From positions 434,001 through 498,000 of the forward strand of contig NZ_UUON01000024.1 in NCBI RefSeq assembly GCF_900590885.1: 64,000 nucleotides of DNA. The letters run 5' to 3'. Source of the DNA: Pseudomonas viridiflava. GTDB lineage: Bacteria; Pseudomonadota; Gammaproteobacteria; Pseudomonadales; Pseudomonadaceae. Every line of letters begins with the position of its first letter. Within the stretch, counting starts at the first letter, position 1. This document shows, in pieces, positions 62,236 to 64,000 of the stretch. A program made the position numbers and the translations under genes. A model generated the notes under the pieces. It was not told where the DNA came from, did no database searches, and saw nothing but the letters and a program-made list of their open reading frames with translations.

Positions 62236-64000
62236 CCCTGGCAAAATAAACGCTGGGTGGGACGGTGCCCTGGATCGGCCATTGGATACCGGCGGCGATC
62301 GGCACCAGGCGCTGTTCATCCATCGCACGTCTGATCTGCGTGGACAGTGCCGACGTACGATCTGATTGGAAACCTGCATTCAGCCAGTTATCGGTGAGCC
62401 GCTTTTGCAACTGGACGGTCCCGCGCCCGACCCACTGATAGACCATGTAGTACAGCGTGTTGGAATGGGGGTGGGTCACCACCCATTCCCGCGTGGCTTT
62501 CCTGCCACGCTGCATGGGCCTGTCCTGGACAGTGAAGCCCTGCTGTTCCAGCACCGTCCTGATTGCCCCACGCAGCGCAGTGTTTCGCTCTGCCGAAACA
62601 CTTGCGCCGCCGGATCGCAGCCTTGGGTCCAAGGCAACAGGCAGGCTGAAGTCAACACGCGTGAAGCCGGGTGCCTTGCCTTCAAAACCGATGTAGATGC
62701 TATGGATATCCCTCTCCGTGGGCCGCAGCATCGCCAGTAAATCATCGGTCTGACCCAGCCTGACCGGGTCGGGGGTGAGCCATCGATCCAGGGTCGCTCG
62801 CAGGTTCAGCAGATGGCTGGCGGTTACCGCGCGGGAAGAGTCGGACAGTTCGATCAACCTTGCGACGGCAAACTCGCGGCTTTTTCGCGTCATGCCAGGG
62901 AAAGCCCGGCCCACCAGCGGCTCCAACGGCCCGTCGAACAACGGGGCATGGAGCTGCCAGGCACCCGATGCAGTGCGAGAGGCCGGTATCGGTTGTTCGT
63001 GAAGATCGGTGGTTGTCCAACGCGCGATATCCACTTGGGCTTTTGACACCAGCGGCCGGTCCGGCGCGATGAAAACGACATCGCCCACAGGCACATGATC
63101 GCCCTGATGGAGCAACCGGTAGTAGCCCGCGCCCGATAGCCTGGGAGTGTCATACCTGAGGCCCACGCAGATAACATCGTAGGGAAAACCCGGCGGCTCC
63201 TGATGCACATGGAATATTCCCGCAGCCGAGGGGCCAGACGCGTGGTTTTCAGGCACCCGCGTGCGCCAATTGAACCAGTGCGTGCCTTGCACGGATGACT
63301 GCACGATCCGGCTTCGCGTCGCCGCACGCTCGACGAGTGGCTGCCCACCCGCTGGCTGCAAGGGCGCCGGCTGAATTGCGCGTGAACTCGGGCCGGCCAC
63401 CGGCGCATCCGCCCCCAGCTGCCAGTCCCGGGGCTCATGGATGGTGAGGACCAACTCGTCCGTACCCGGCGCCTCTTTGTTCTTCAAGCGGAAAAAACCT
63501 TCGTCGCCTCGCCGATAAACCGGGTAATGGTGGGTGTCGTCCACAAGCAAGCGTTCACCGTTTTTCACGTACAGCCCTCTTTCGCCCGGCCCCTTCAACG
63601 CCACGGCGTCTTGAGGCAGCCCCTGAACCTTGAACCGCTCCAGCGGTGTGAGCCGGGCAACCGGCGAAGGCGACGGGGCCAGCAAAGAAACCCGGCCAAC
63701 CTGCGCAACGGTTGCATGATGAATACGATTCAAACCTCTCGCCATTGAGCCCACCCTCGGGCGCGGCAACGCTGGCGCCTTGAGTTTGGGGCCAGGCGCA
63801 AAACTCAGCAAAAGGTCTACCGCCAGATATATCACCCCAAAGGCCACACCCACCGCATCGCGAGGGTCGCCATAACGGTGATAGCGCCGCGCGGCGAGCA
63901 GCAATTCATACACCTGATTACCCAAGTCGAAAAACGGCACGATCATCGACAGAATCTCGCGTCGGCGGGTACTCCTCTCTTCTTCGAGGCGTTGCTCCCG
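62216..64000 (-). CDS. Dermonecrotic-toxin-like (DUF6543-type) protein, 3' part only
   Basis: The minus frame is open from the window edge to the stop at 62216, so 594 C-terminal residues are visible; no start is in the window. The visible part begins with a charged helix (REQRLEEERSTRRREILSM), followed by PFFDLGNQVYELLLAARRYH and two hydrophobic segments (DAVGVAFGVIYLAVDLLLSF). This fits the dermonecrotic-toxin-like wrapper of large Pseudomonas effectors. A GLYVKNGERLLVDDTHHYPV block resembles GQPWISIDERAYAVRF in the NEL protein at 26077. The last 300 residues (FHVHQEPPGFPYDVI; RKATREWVVTHPHSN) match no domain I know; there are no LRRs and no NEL Cys motif. Confidence 0.7.
   Translation of the reverse strand, partial: REQRLEEERSTRRREILSMIVPFFDLGNQVYELLLAARRYHRYGDPRDAVGVAFGVIYLAVDLLLSFAPGPKLKAPALPRPRVGSMARGLNRIHHATVAQVGRVSLLAPSPSPVARLTPLERFKVQGLPQDAVALKGPGERGLYVKNGERLLVDDTHHYPVYRRGDEGFFRLKNKEAPGTDELVLTIHEPRDWQLGADAPVAGPSSRAIQPAPLQPAGGQPLVERAATRSRIVQSSVQGTHWFNWRTRVPENHASGPSAAGIFHVHQEPPGFPYDVICVGLRYDTPRLSGAGYYRLLHQGDHVPVGDVVFIAPDRPLVSKAQVDIARWTTTDLHEQPIPASRTASGAWQLHAPLFDGPLEPLVGRAFPGMTRKSREFAVARLIELSDSSRAVTASHLLNLRATLDRWLTPDPVRLGQTDDLLAMLRPTERDIHSIYIGFEGKAPGFTRVDFSLPVALDPRLRSGGASVSAERNTALRGAIRTVLEQQGFTVQDRPMQRGRKATREWVVTHPHSNTLYYMVYQWVGRGTVQLQKRLTDNWLNAGFQSDRTSALSTQIRRAMDEQRLVPIAAGIQWPIQGTVPPSVYFARVNRVSP

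Overview
The window looks like chromosomal DNA from a fluorescent-group Pseudomonas (P. fluorescens complex). It is high in GC, and the housekeeping gene order matches what I recall of Pseudomonas chromosomes (ABC transporter / DsbA-like / trhO next to bolA / DUF2059 / fumC; the asnO-ngg-M42 osmoprotectant trio; aroC / hydrolase / prmB / isochorismatase / Smr / folE). It also carries many copies of the GTGGGAGGGGGCTTGCCCCCGAT-type REP sequence typical of this group. I see no tRNA, rRNA, CRISPR array, transposase or phage genes.

Layout. 1-2406 (minus): end of an ABC exporter, a DsbA-like protein and tRNA hydroxylase trhO. 2645-17264: an insecticidal-type Tc toxin island, with a split TcA (two ORFs) and TcB on the plus strand and a TccC/RHS subunit with a 242-residue unidentified C-terminal cargo on the minus strand. 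17421-24100: bolA, DUF2059, fumC, an EamA exporter, a thiolase and polyphosphate:AMP phosphotransferase. 24101-30873: mnmC, then a convergent 1598-residue dermonecrotic-toxin-like / LRR / NEL E3 ubiquitin ligase effector. 31095-36452: NAGGN osmoprotectant operon, a UPF0270 protein and a CsrA paralog. 36574-43611: SDR, DUF3309, LTA-synthase-like enzyme, PLDc_N peptide, a conserved unknown, an ankyrin protein and a fatty acyl-CoA synthetase. 43967-44587: a DUF3509 gene with a sigma-54-like promoter and a stand-alone LuxR-type HTH. 44797-53729: an acireductone-dioxygenase homolog that has lost metal ligands, MFS, aroC, hydrolase, prmB, isochorismatase-like, Smr, folE and a glutaredoxin-like gene. 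53784-57719: AtuA-family / CitMHS / LysR catabolic-type cluster. 57754-62235: GST, PLP aminotransferase, divergent MarR regulator with paired operator-like boxes, purine permease and LysE exporter. 62216-64000: the 3' part of a second dermonecrotic-toxin-like gene running off the window.

How the parts work together. The Tc genes should give a self-contained A-B-C translocating toxin: TcA channel, TcB/TcC cocoon, and TcC C-terminus as the delivered poison. An orphan minus-strand terminator beside trhO suggests the island was inserted between bolA and its old terminator. Two effector-like giants (NEL protein; partial protein at the right edge) share a wrapper region, but no secretion system is encoded in the window. 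Together these point to a plant- or soil-associated strain that interacts with eukaryotic hosts such as insects or protozoa. Function calls come from reading the translated sequences and remembered family motifs. No database search was run, and synteny statements about P. aeruginosa are from memory.
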